NCBI GenBank assembly: GCA_021405325.1
Contig: QWII01000093.1
Span: 1-40,469 of the forward strand
DNA from: Caldilinea sp. CFX5
Lineage (GTDB): Bacteria; Chloroflexota; Anaerolineae; Caldilineales; Caldilineaceae
Length of the DNA: 40,469 nucleotides
Reading direction: 5' to 3'
The notes beneath the pieces are model-generated. The model made no database searches. It was not told the origin of the DNA and saw nothing but the letters and a program-made list of their open reading frames with translations. The position numbers and the translations under genes are program-made. This document shows, in pieces, positions 7,676 to 16,223 of this stretch; positions within the stretch are counted from its first letter, which is position 1; every line of letters starts with the position of its first letter.

Positions 7676-10267
7676 TTATTCTTGCAATGCATCTGGAGGA
7701 AATTCTACCACTATTAGATTGCCTTCCATCTTGACCTTGTACATCACTTTCGTCAAAACATGAGCGTGAGCGCGTACATCGTAGCCCAAACCGGTAATTG
7801 CCATCATTGCTGCTGCCTCATTCATCTTGTTGTCGGCAATCGGATAACCAGCCGCTTTCATGCGAACAATGAATGCTAACAACTTTTCCTGTGTAAGTTT
7901 GAACACCTGTCCTTGGCTTTGTCGCAATTCTACTGTCTCTCGCTTCTGTATATCTTGTTGTGCCTTAGGCGGTGCCACAACAGTTGGTTTGTTTTTTTCT
8001 TCCATCTTCAGTAGCTGCAAGTCAAAATGATATGACCAGACATGAAGGCGCGTGAGAGCATCAGCTACGTACATCCATTGCAATAACTCAACTGCAACAG
8101 GATAATCCAAGAACCAGCCAGCAAAATCGAGAAAGAATGTTTTCTTGCTATTTGGTTGTATCTGAACACTGACCAACAAATCCACCGTGTGATTGGTGAA
8201 GCGACATTTCGCTCCTGGCTCCTTTTCTGCACCCCACAACACTATGCGCTCATTTGTGCTGTCAACATTGAGGTAAACGCGCAACTTGTCCAGGTAACGA
8301 ACAATCGAAGTGGGCTGAACACTTACTTGATTGAGGGTCTGCGGCTGTATGTTCAGCAGCACCTGATCTATGACGCCATTACAGTTGACCCGCCACTGAC
8401 CTTCTTCCAAACGTAACGGATACCATTCTTGGAACGATTGGCGAGCATTAGCTGCTACATGAGAACTCCCTGTAATATGCACTAAGGTTGTCTGATCAGT
8501 CAGTTGGCGAGCTTCAATGACTTGATAGTCTAGCAGTCGCCAACCGTCCAAAAATTTCTTTTCAAGGTATCTCTGTATCTCTTCCTGCTTCGCTCCGCTC
8601 ACAGTAAGGCTATAGTTAGAAATGAGCGAAACCGCTCTTGGCAAATCGTATTGCCGCAACGCACCTAAGTAAGCAATGAGTGCATCCTTTGGTTCCGGGT
8701 TTTCAGTAGTAGCCGTTACTTGTGGCTTGGGTTCCGCAGGTAGATTCTTTGGGACGTGTTGCTGCGCCGCCCGCAAGTCGGACAGAATTGCATTGCGCTC
8801 GTCAGGTAACCACTCAGTTTCCGCCAGTGCCTCCGTCCAGTACTGGACTGCTTCAGCATAACGGCCAAGTTTGACGGCACAAGTGGCGATGCGATCCTTC
8901 ACGGTAGCCTTGAAATCAGCAACACTCTTACTGTCTAAAGGCTCGGTCGCATAGGTAAGTGTGGCTTGCAAATATGTGATTGCCTCGGCCCAATGACCAG
9001 TTTGCTGGCACACAATGCCGAGGTTCCGCAACCGTTGTTGGTTCTGAGGTTGTAACTCAAAGACCCGCTTATAATAATCAAGCTGGTTTGCAGGGTCTTT
9101 TTCTGCAAGCTGCATTAGCGCCGTTGCGTAATCCGCCCGCAGAGTAGCATCTTCTGGTTGTAATCGAAGCGCCTCGTTCCAAGTTTTCTCGGCTTGTTCC
9201 CAATTGTTGTTTAGCCAGTACTGAATCGCGAGCTGATTTCGGTAGCGCATTTGCTGTGGAGCAGATGCAACAACTTTCTCCAGCTCGACTGCTGCCAGAT
9301 CATGTGCATTGACTTTGTGATAGATATGAAGGGCAAGATAATAGCGCATCTCGATTTCGCTTGCTGGAATGTTACCTTCCAACCTAGCTATTCGCGCCAA
9401 ACAATCTGCGCGCACATGCCGTGCTGCTCGTGAATGCTTAAGGATCTTGGGTACTTTTGCCAGCATACCATCTACATCTTTAAGATAAGCCAGCTCACTA
9501 TTGCGGTATACGGCTTCAATGACAGTTTGTTCAGCAATGGCTACCCATTCATGTTCGTGTTGCTTTGCCTTATTCGACAATATAAACTCTGTTGAACCTG
9601 TGATGCACACGTACGCATTACATTTCTTGCAACGACGTAAGGTTTGAGCAAGTGGGCCAGCATTTGTAAAATCGAGGACTTTTTCCCGGTTGCGACCAAA
9701 AATTCTGGCAAAGAACCCTTGTTGCGTTTGAGGAGGATTTGTTTTTGCATACGGACGTGTCTTTTCATAACAATTGGTACAAAGTGACCATGGGATAGTA
9801 TCCGCTAGTACATGTTTCTTCCAGTTTTCATCAATTTTTGCAAGAGTAATTCCTGCGGATTTGGCCTTTGACCTGATTTGGTCAGACACAACCCCCAATT
9901 GAAATGGTCTAAAGTCATTTTGAGCGATGACTTTCATCTCTTCGGTTGATACAACTATAGTGCGCTCTCTGGAGAGTTGTGTACTACAAATAGCGCATTT
10001 GAAGCTGATCATATCGGGCGATCTAAACATTCCTCCGCAGCCAGCGTGCCAATTTTCCCGCCCCGTGTAGATGCACCTATTGCAAAGCCACTCCCCACAA
10101 CGGTCGCATTGCCAGGCTTGCTTTGCGCTTGTAAGAGTACGGAATAGTTGGTCGAGTTCAGGTGAAGGATTTCCAGATTTGCCCAAGCCCAATATGTTGA
10201 GAATATTTTGATGACTCTCCATCTGTTCAGGGGCAATCTCTATTCTGCACTTAACACATCTTGTCAT
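7676..10267 (-). CDS. Large zinc-finger, TPR and NTF2-like accessory protein
   Basis: The protein has 863 residues and is not a family I can name. Residues 1-225 carry repeated Cys pairs: C4/C7, C54/C57 with C62/C65, C77, C91/C94, C163/C166 and C213/C216 with C221, so several zinc ribbons. Residues about 320-500 form TPR repeats (NNWEQAEKTWNEALRLQPED, then GHWAEAITYLQ, GRYAEAVQYWTEAL). Residues about 530-640 resemble an NTF2/DUF4878-like domain (ALRQYDLPRAVSLISNYSLT, then GQWRVNCNGV). The C-terminus, after a Gln/Lys-rich linker, has a small alpha/beta domain. No membrane segment or enzyme motif was seen. Codon use is clearly more AT-rich than in neighbouring genes, which suggests transfer. 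It is probably a scaffold or sensor. The ATG follows a weak site. Confidence 0.75.
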   Translation of the reverse strand: MTRCVKCRIEIAPEQMESHQNILNILGLGKSGNPSPELDQLFRTLTSAKQAWQCDRCGEWLCNRCIYTGRENWHAGCGGMFRSPDMISFKCAICSTQLSRERTIVVSTEEMKVIAQNDFRPFQLGVVSDQIRSKAKSAGITLAKIDENWKKHVLADTIPWSLCTNCYEKTRPYAKTNPPQTQQGFFARIFGRNREKVLDFTNAGPLAQTLRRCKKCNAYVCITGSTEFILSNKAKQHEHEWVAIAEQTVIEAVYRNSELAYLKDVDGMLAKVPKILKHSRAARHVRADCLARIARLEGNIPASEIEMRYYLALHIYHKVNAHDLAAVELEKVVASAPQQMRYRNQLAIQYWLNNNWEQAEKTWNEALRLQPEDATLRADYATALMQLAEKDPANQLDYYKRVFELQPQNQQRLRNLGIVCQQTGHWAEAITYLQATLTYATEPLDSKSVADFKATVKDRIATCAVKLGRYAEAVQYWTEALAETEWLPDERNAILSDLRAAQQHVPKNLPAEPKPQVTATTENPEPKDALIAYLGALRQYDLPRAVSLISNYSLTVSGAKQEEIQRYLEKKFLDGWRLLDYQVIEARQLTDQTTLVHITGSSHVAANARQSFQEWYPLRLEEGQWRVNCNGVIDQVLLNIQPQTLNQVSVQPTSIVRYLDKLRVYLNVDSTNERIVLWGAEKEPGAKCRFTNHTVDLLVSVQIQPNSKKTFFLDFAGWFLDYPVAVELLQWMYVADALTRLHVWSYHFDLQLLKMEEKNKPTVVAPPKAQQDIQKRETVELRQSQGQVFKLTQEKLLAFIVRMKAAGYPIADNKMNEAAAMMAITGLGYDVRAHAHVLTKVMYKVKMEGNLIVVEFPPDALQE

Positions 10268-10499
10268 TGGCTTTTCCTCGTCGGCTCAAATTTAGAAATT
10301 CACTTTCGTCCAGGTGTGTTGTTTACTGCCGAATACTAAGCTGTCCCGCCAGGTAAACTGCAAAGTGACTAACTTGGCTAATGAACTACGTCAAAGTGAG
10401 TAACCAACAATGAAAAGCCGTGATCTCACCTGGTCGGAACCAGCGGATGTTCGGTAAGATTCCCTGCCCTCGCTGCCTTAGATTTGGTATTTACTCGAG

Positions 10500-10985
10500 T
10501 CATGGCTGAGTAGGTATTCTCGTATATCCTATAGATACACCAGATAAGGTATCGAAACCTTCAAGATTGCCATCTCGTTGTTGCTGCCAAAATGACTCTG
10601 ATACCCAAGAGGTGCGAATTACAAAAAAGCGACAAGTCTGCCAGCCAGAGAATGAGCCAAGAGACGTATTGAGTTGCTGAACAGTGCCGTCGTTGTGAAT
10701 AACAGACAATTCAACTGTTTCCGAGTGCTTACTCCCATAAGAATCTGTGTTTTCAGAGGATGTGGAAGGCTTAATCTCTAGCATAGCTAGAACAAAACTT
10801 AGTTCCCTGATCTCAATATTAGTGTCTGATGGTGAGGTCAAGCACAGGCTTAGTACATCGCGCGTTATTTGGGCTGGACAGTGGAGACAAGTACTCACCT
10901 GTAAGTCTGATAACTTATTAACAAACTCCCACTTTCCCCATGAGTGAATGCCTATTCGACAGCGGATGGTATTAAATATACTCAT
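10500..10985 (-). CDS. Small zinc-ribbon protein, accessory
   Basis: Of 161 residues, the first 40 show CRIGIHSWGKWEFV followed by CLHC, a Cys-x4-His...Cys-x2-Cys arrangement seen in DUF1660-like phage and accessory zinc ribbons. The remaining 120 residues are polar, with no motif I know. It is AT-rich like the neighbouring large zinc-finger gene, with which it shares strand and a 232-base gap (10268-10499) that holds no feature I can name. Function unknown. Being next to another Cys-rich protein hints that they belong together. Confidence 0.55.
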   Translation of the reverse strand: MSIFNTIRCRIGIHSWGKWEFVNKLSDLQVSTCLHCPAQITRDVLSLCLTSPSDTNIEIRELSFVLAMLEIKPSTSSENTDSYGSKHSETVELSVIHNDGTVQQLNTSLGSFSGWQTCRFFVIRTSWVSESFWQQQRDGNLEGFDTLSGVSIGYTRIPTQP

Positions 10986-11024
10986 ACAATCCTCAGACTA
11001 TTCCAAAGAATTAATTATCCTGGC

Positions 11025-11078
11025 TGTGTTGCGTGATTCATGCGACATCCCTGGTCACCTCACGCAGCACGAATCACG
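11025..11078. repeat. Imperfect inverted repeat of CGTGATTCGTGCTGCGTGA words
   Basis: The left arm tgtgttgcgtgattca (11025-11040) faces tcacgcagcacgaatcacg (11060-11078). The same words build the hairpins at 24347-24413 and 33800-33852 and the copy at 40081. It lies in the 641-base gene-free stretch 10986-11626, which otherwise holds the inverted repeat at 11205 and nothing else I can support. Confidence 0.5.
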
Positions 11079-11204
11079 TTTGCGGTATATTTATTTTTAC
11101 TGAACAGCCTTAACGAACTCCGCGATAGAAACATAACCCTGACTTGCGCATCGGCATCCATCAGTCCTTCCCTTCGCACATGTCTGGGCGCGCCTGAACG
11201 AAGT

Positions 11205-11274
11205 AAGGATTAGGCAGCGGCAAAAAAAGGCGAGCAACTAGTCAAGACGAGCAAGGAACCGCTGCCTAATCCTT
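11205..11274. repeat. 16-bp perfect inverted repeat
   Basis: Arms aaggattaggcagcgg (11205-11220) and ccgctgcctaatcctt (11259-11274) are exactly complementary, with a 38-base spacer. Flanking words gaacgaagtaa and ttggacgaagcc suggest a mobile or dispersed palindrome. No transposase is near. Confidence 0.6.
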
Positions 11275-11626
11275 GTTGGACGAAGCCGGGTCGAAAAGGG
11301 TTGCCAGCTTATGGAATTTAAGTGATCAGGATTGGTAACAAGAAACTATGTGAACGGATTGTCAATGGTCTGTATTGTACCAGGAAACAACCCAAAAAGC
11401 AATCCCCTTTTTTGCAATCTGGGTGGATTAGTCGAAGTCAGCACATTAGGATTTTAACAATCACCATCGTGCCAAGGGCAATACCGGCTTGTTGCTATTT
11501 ATGGTATCATAGCAGGAGGAAGCGATTGCACCGCGAATCGCACCATGGCAAGCTGTCGTCAGTGCGAACGGCTTGCTCAGGGTGAGCGAACGCGTTTTGC
11601 CGTGAAGAGCAGAGTGAGACAAACCC

Positions 11627-13178
11627 ATGCCGAAGCTACAATTACCACCAACCACCATGCAATATCCCCTGCGCGAGAAGATCGGTGCGCCCCATCTCTT
11701 TGTCGGGCGGGAACAGGAGTTGAAGGATTTTCACAAGTGGGTGGCCGGTATGCCCAATCTGCTCTCCCAATCACGCGCCCTCTTGGGGCGGCGTAAGAGC
11801 GGCAAAACGGCCTTTGTCCAGCGTCTCTTTAACCAGCTTTGGTCGGCCAATGGGGCGGTCATCCCTTTTTATTTCAGCATCCCAGAACTGGCGATGTGGT
11901 ATCCCAGTTTTGTTCTCCTCTACTATCAAACATTTGCCACCCAATACATCTCCTTTCTCGAACGGGATACAGAACTGGTGCGCACGCTACTCAGCATGGA
12001 GCAGATTCGGGCTTATGGCGAGGCTAATGACATTGCGGCGCTGGTCAATGATGTGGATTACATTTTGCATAACGCCAAGGAAGGCTATGCCGGTTTAATG
12101 TGGGACCGCGCCTATCGCGCGCCCCATCGCATTGCAGACATTTATAACCAACGCATCCTGGTCATCCTTGACGAGTTTCAATATCTTGCCACCAATATCT
12201 TTGCGCACGAAGGCCTATCCGGCCCGCCCATTGCGTCGATGCCCGGCAGTTACCACGAGGTTTCTGAATCGAAAGTCGCACCTATGTTAGCCACTGGCTC
12301 CTACATTGGCTGGATGGTCGAGATTATGCAAAAATATTTGGAGCCGGGCGGCTGCAACATCTGGACTTTTCACCCTACCTGACCGAAGACGAAGGCTTGC
12401 TGGCCGTCTACACCTATGCCGAAGCCTTTCAGGAACCGATCACCAATGAGCCCGCCGTGCAACTAAACACGCTCTGCATGGCTGATCCCTTTTTCATTTC
12501 CTGTGTCATGCGCAGCCCCAACCCCAAACGTGATCTCACCACCTCCCAAGGTGTGATTGAGGCGGTCAACTATGAGGTGGCGAACCGCAAGTCCTATCTC
12601 TCGCTCACCTGGGAGGAGTACATTGAGCGCACGGTCAAACGGGTCAATGAAAAGTATGGCAAACATCTGCTCCTCCACCTGAGCAAGCACAATGACCGCG
12701 ACTGGACGCCCCGTGAATTAAAGGAGACGTTGCAACTGGCCGAAGATGAAACCGTAATCCGGGCCAAGTTGATCGCCCTGGTCAAAGGCGACTTGCTGGA
12801 GTGGGGGCCTTCGGATATTCGTTTCCGTGGTCTACAGGACGGCACACTGAGTCTTATTCTGCGCTATCGCTTTGAAGAGGAGATCTTGCACCATCAGCCT
12901 AACTTTACCCAGGACTTTAACGCCCAGCTAGTCGCCTTGACCAGAGAAAACAACACGTTGCGCGGCAAGCTCAACCCCATGTAACCGCCTTTGGCGAATT
13001 TGTCATACGCTTTGGCGGCATGGCTGATGGCAACACGCTCTTTGCCGCCGCCGCTGACACCTTCGCCGAGAACCCTGCCCAGGATGAGTTGGTGGCGCAG
13101 TTGCTTGATCAACAGCGCGCTTTGTCCGCGCCCTGTACGGCTTACCCGCCCTCTGCCCATTGTAACAACGCGTTTTGA
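11627..13178 (+). pseudogene. Frameshifted AAA ATPase (archaeal-ATPase type)
   Basis: The parts together resemble the roughly 500-residue AAA ATPases common in Chloroflexota and Cyanobacteria. Frame one begins at ATG 11627 or, by family likeness, at 11657 (MQYPLREKIGAPHLFVGREQ). It carries Walker A GRRKSGKTAF and Walker B ILVILDEFQYL, and stops at 12382. The continuation LQHLDFSPYLTEDEGLLAVY is in another frame, entered at about 12341-12352 within gagccgggcgg, and runs ITNEPAVQLNTLCMADPFFI to a stop at 12984. A third frame may continue as FGEFVIRFGGMADGNTLF to 13178. So at least one base-level shift, and perhaps two, break the gene. No full-length product can be made without frameshifting or sequence error. 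Confidence 0.75.
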
Positions 13179-13180
13179 CC

Positions 13181-13799
13181 TTGACCAAAACCCCAAAATT
13201 GCAAGCCAATGCACATTTCGATCTGGCGAATCACTATGCCGAACAGGGCGAGTGGGCGCAAGCCGATTTTCATTTTGACCAGACGGAGGCGCTGGCACAG
13301 GCGTCGTCTGATCTGGGGTTTTAAATCGGGGCAGTGGAAGATCGAAGGGCAGGCGCGCAATCGTGTTGGTCATACGTTGTTGGCGCTGGAATGTTGGACC
13401 GACGCCGAAGTCGCCTATCGTGAAGCGCTGGTGGTGTGGGAACCGATGCAACATCCCAATCGCTACGAGGCCGTGGCCGGTCGCGCCGTGGCGTTCTATC
13501 ACCTGGGGCGTCGCGCCGAAGCATTGGCCCTGGCACAGGAGGTGTTGACCTTTGTCGCTGCTGCCGATCTGGTGGGGATTGTCGAGCCGGTGCTGCTCTT
13601 GTTGAACTGTGAAGCTGTCCTGACCGGCTGTGGCGAAGGGGAAGCGGCACGGCAGACGTTACAACGCGCCGCCGATTGGGTGCAGATGGTCGCCGGTCGC
13701 ATCAGTGACGATACGGTGCGCACGGCGTTTCTTGGCAGACCGGATGTACAGCAGGTAAAGGGATTGCTTTCAGCCACCCGGTACGCTCCTACAGGTTGA
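13181..13799 (+). pseudogene. Frameshifted TPR-repeat regulator fragment
   Basis: One frame reads LQANAHFDLANHYAEQGEWA and continues to SSDLGF with a stop at 13324. The next frame resumes with GFKSGQWKIEGQARNRVGHT and continues as a TPR protein (CWTDAEVAYREALVVWEPM, HLGRRAEALALAQEVL) to 13799. The switch is at about 13315, at ggggtttt. The tail ISDDTVRTAFLGRPDVQ resembles the end of large Chloroflexota TPR regulators (AfsR/LuxR-associated ATPases). Their ATPase part is absent, so this is both truncated at the 5' side and frameshifted. It follows directly on the broken AAA gene. Confidence 0.65.
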
Positions 13800-13823
13800 A
13801 AAGTTGCTGAATGGTGCTTAAAG

Positions 13824-13909
13824 TATAATGGCAGTTGGCTGTTTTAGAAAGTTGTCAGTTATGCTATAATGGGTTACATCGCTAGTCGCTGCATGAAAAG
13901 CGGAAGGAG
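13824..13909 (+). promoter_or_regulatory. Promoter-like TATAAT boxes and RBS before the DUF433 gene
   Basis: Exact TATAAT boxes lie at 13824-13829 and 13865-13870 (gctataatggg). No good TTGACA lies 16-18 bases upstream of either. AAGGAG at 13904-13909 is a strong ribosome site for ATG 13914. The second box would give a leader of about 35 bases. Confidence 0.4.
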
Positions 13910-13913
13910 CAGC

Positions 13914-14162
13914 ATGAGACAAACACTTACACCCTTTGCACGCATTACCTTTACCCCTGGTATGATGGGTGGACGAGCTTGCATTCGTGGAATGCGGATC
14001 ACGGTAGCGTTGATCCTTAATTTGGTTGCCAATGGCATGAGCAATACCGAAATCCTCGATGCTTATCCCTATTTAGAAGAGGAAGATATTCAGCAAGCGC
14101 TCCAATATGCTGCCTGGTTGGCCGAAGATTCGGTCTACGAATTTGCCATTGCGGCTGATTAA
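13914..14162 (+). CDS. DUF433 family antitoxin-like protein
   Basis: This 82-residue protein has the DUF433 helix-turn-helix fold: RITFTPGMMGGRACIRGMRI, then VALILNLVANGMSNTEILDA and YPYLEEEDIQQALQYAAWL. Family members are the presumed antitoxins and autorepressors paired with DUF5615 PIN-like toxins. The start at 13914 follows AAGGAG. The longer in-frame start at 13869 overlaps the promoter-like box. The partner gene starts four bases after the stop. Confidence 0.88.
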   Translation: MRQTLTPFARITFTPGMMGGRACIRGMRITVALILNLVANGMSNTEILDAYPYLEEEDIQQALQYAAWLAEDSVYEFAIAAD

Positions 14163-14166
14163 CCCT

Positions 14167-14532
14167 ATGCTCAAGTTTTTAGCCGATATTGGCATTTCAC
14201 CCAAAGCCGTTGCCTTTCTACGCAGTGAAGGTTATGATGCGCTTCACCTAATCGAAGAAAAGCTTGAACGCCTGTCTGACGTAGAAATCATTCACAAAGC
14301 CAAAACCGAAGGGCGGATTATTCTGACACATGACCTTGATTTTGGCGATCTTATGGCCGCCAGCGGTGATCGCTTACCCAGTGTTGTCATCTTTCGCTTG
14401 GCCGATATGCGTCCTGACAATGTCAATCGACATCTTCGTTTGGTCTTAACACACTATCAAGCATTGTTAGAGAGCGGCGCTATCCTCAGTATCACCCAAG
14501 GGCGGATTCGGGTTCGCCGATTGCCCGTTTGA
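14167..14532 (+). CDS. DUF5615 PIN-like toxin
   Basis: A 121-residue PIN-like nuclease of the DUF5615/Mut7-C type. Acidic residues of the PIN active site are visible in LKFLADIGIS near the N-terminus and in ILTHDLDFGDL in the middle, and SVVIFRLADMRPDNV is typical for the family. It would cleave RNA when free of its antitoxin. Placement directly after DUF433 gives a standard type II pair. The start at 14167 avoids overlap with DUF433; the track of open reading upstream is out of phase with it. It appears intact. Confidence 0.88.
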   Translation: MLKFLADIGISPKAVAFLRSEGYDALHLIEEKLERLSDVEIIHKAKTEGRIILTHDLDFGDLMAASGDRLPSVVIFRLADMRPDNVNRHLRLVLTHYQALLESGAILSITQGRIRVRRLPV

Positions 14533-14543
14533 GTCAGCAATAT

Positions 14544-16013
14544 TTACTGATAAATAATCAAATTCGGCGTCACCTCAATATACCCCTGCTCTCCATAGCC
14601 GTCGATCCCCAGTGCTTCGCGTGGCGTCATCAGCGGCTTGTCCCAGCGGTAGAAGAGTTTGAAGGCGCTGAAGTGAATCGCCGCGTCGATAAAGGCATTG
14701 TACTTGCTGATCTTCCCCCACGGCCCGCCCCAGCCGTCGGCGGAGATGGTGAGGGCGATACGGTCATAACCCCAGTCGAGATCGGCTTTATCGACAATCA
14801 TGGTATCCAAAAACTGGTGGACGAGCAGAATGCGTTCGCCGGGTAAGTTGTTCTCCGTCAAGTAGGCTTGCATGGCGGCTTGGGCGTCGTTGATCTGGGC
14901 AGCGGTGACATAGCCAATTGGGTCGCCAGGCCAGGCTTGGCCTTTGTGCGCCATCGCAAATTCGGGATCGAGGGCCAGGTGGACATTTTCATACTTGAGC
15001 CAGGGGAAACCCACCGCCAGCGCCTCGGCTGGACTGAGCGCACCGATTTGGATGTCGAGAATGATGGCCAACTTTTCCGCTTGGGCCGCTTTAATGTAGG
15101 CTTCCACCACCTCATCCGTCAGAAAGGCTAGATGGCTCTTATCCCCGCCGGGCGCTTTGGTCGCCATGCCGTAGACCAGATGGAAGGCGCCCTGCACCCG
15201 CAATTCATCGGCATTGGCGGCGTCATAGGCTTGCGCTTGGGCTTTGAGCAGCGGCGTCAGTTGCGCAATTTCATGTTCGCCCAGAATGCCCATCACCGGC
15301 ACACCGGGCCGGCCATAGTAGGTGAGCCAGGTCGTTTTGTGAAAAGGGGACGTGGCGGGTGCGCTTTGCGCCTCAGCGGTCAAGCGCTCCACCACCGAGC
15401 CACGCAACGGTAGCGTTGTTGTCATGCCGGCAATGGGTGCGCTGACCGGCGACAGCAGGGGGTCGGGCAGCGTGCCGTCATGGCCAGGGATTGCCAGCCG
15501 TGTGCCGGCATAGATGCGGTTGGGGTCACGAATTTGATTAACCTGGGTGAGCAGCGCCAGATCGACGGCAAAGCGTTCGGCAATCACCGCCAGCGTATCA
15601 CCCGGCTGAATGACATAGAAGGTTGGTGGTTGGTTTGTTAGTTGGTTGGTCTGGTCGATTATCGGTGTTGGGATCGGCGGCTCCGGCCAGTGTAGAATGG
15701 CGCTGCCTTGCGCGTCAGCCAACAAGCGGCGTTGGGTTACGCCATCCAGGGTGACTGTGACCGGGGCGCTGCTGGCAATGGTCAGGGTGAGCTGGCGCCC
15801 CTGCCATTCACCAATATGCCCTTGGGGCAAAACCCCATTGAAGGCAAGCTGCGCATCGACCACCACTTGCACCCAACTCCAGCCATCGACCTCGATTTTT
15901 AGCGAGCGTAACGCTGGCGCGTCCTGCGCATAGACGAGTGGACTCCTTTGCCAAAACAGCAGACAGCAGATCCCCACGCCGATCAGGAACAGAATTGACC
16001 GTACTTGTTGCAC
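14544..16013 (-). CDS. Secreted LysM protein with RodZ-like beta domain
   Basis: I place the start at GTG 16013, four bases after GGGAGG, and not at the TTG 27 bases upstream. The 489-residue protein opens with a signal peptide or membrane anchor (RSILFLIGVGICCLLFW, then YAQ). Residues 40-95 resemble the C-terminal domain of RodZ (DUF4115): DGWSWVQVVVDAQLAFNG and later VTVTLDG. A LysM domain, which binds peptidoglycan or chitin, spans about 132-176 (FYVIQPGDTLAVIAERF). The rest (about 230-489) is a conserved-looking alpha/beta domain with HLALDPEFAM and ILLVHQFLDTMI, possibly a TIM barrel; I cannot assign an activity. It likely acts at the cell surface. Confidence 0.75.
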   Translation of the reverse strand: MQQVRSILFLIGVGICCLLFWQRSPLVYAQDAPALRSLKIEVDGWSWVQVVVDAQLAFNGVLPQGHIGEWQGRQLTLTIASSAPVTVTLDGVTQRRLLADAQGSAILHWPEPPIPTPIIDQTNQLTNQPPTFYVIQPGDTLAVIAERFAVDLALLTQVNQIRDPNRIYAGTRLAIPGHDGTLPDPLLSPVSAPIAGMTTTLPLRGSVVERLTAEAQSAPATSPFHKTTWLTYYGRPGVPVMGILGEHEIAQLTPLLKAQAQAYDAANADELRVQGAFHLVYGMATKAPGGDKSHLAFLTDEVVEAYIKAAQAEKLAIILDIQIGALSPAEALAVGFPWLKYENVHLALDPEFAMAHKGQAWPGDPIGYVTAAQINDAQAAMQAYLTENNLPGERILLVHQFLDTMIVDKADLDWGYDRIALTISADGWGGPWGKISKYNAFIDAAIHFSAFKLFYRWDKPLMTPREALGIDGYGEQGYIEVTPNLIIYQ

Positions 16014-16140
16014 AAAGCCTCCCACCGGTACAAACAACAAACCCAGAGCAGTTTGGTCACTGCCGGTCGCCTACTGTACCACCGTGTCGTGGAATCAGCA
16101 AAGGCGGAACAATGTCAAATGGGAACTGCTAACCCCAGGT

Positions 16141-16205
16141 GAAGAGACCAGGTTTTTGCGCAACCGATCATCCTATTTTACAGGTGAAAAACTCGGTTTT
16201 TGGCT
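16141..16205. repeat. Degenerate hairpin related to the 1194 palindrome
   Basis: gaccaggtttttgcgc and gaaaaactcggtttttgg face each other loosely. The words accaggttt and aaaact recall the perfect hairpin at 1194-1226. It sits in the 210-base gap between two minus-strand genes and may end transcription of the lipid unit. Confidence 0.3.
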
Positions 16206-16223
16206 TGGTAGTTACGTCAAATT

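Noticed and set aside
7314..7763. Plus-strand gene of 149 codons after the CPBP protease
   Set aside because: It starts inside the protease gene and ends antisense to the large zinc-finger gene, with no family likeness.
11205..11274. Insertion sequence ends
   Set aside because: The arms are only 70 bases apart and no transposase or target duplication is visible.
12330..12400. Programmed frameshift in the AAA ATPase
   Set aside because: No slippery heptamer is seen, and further breaks follow downstream, so decay or error is more likely.
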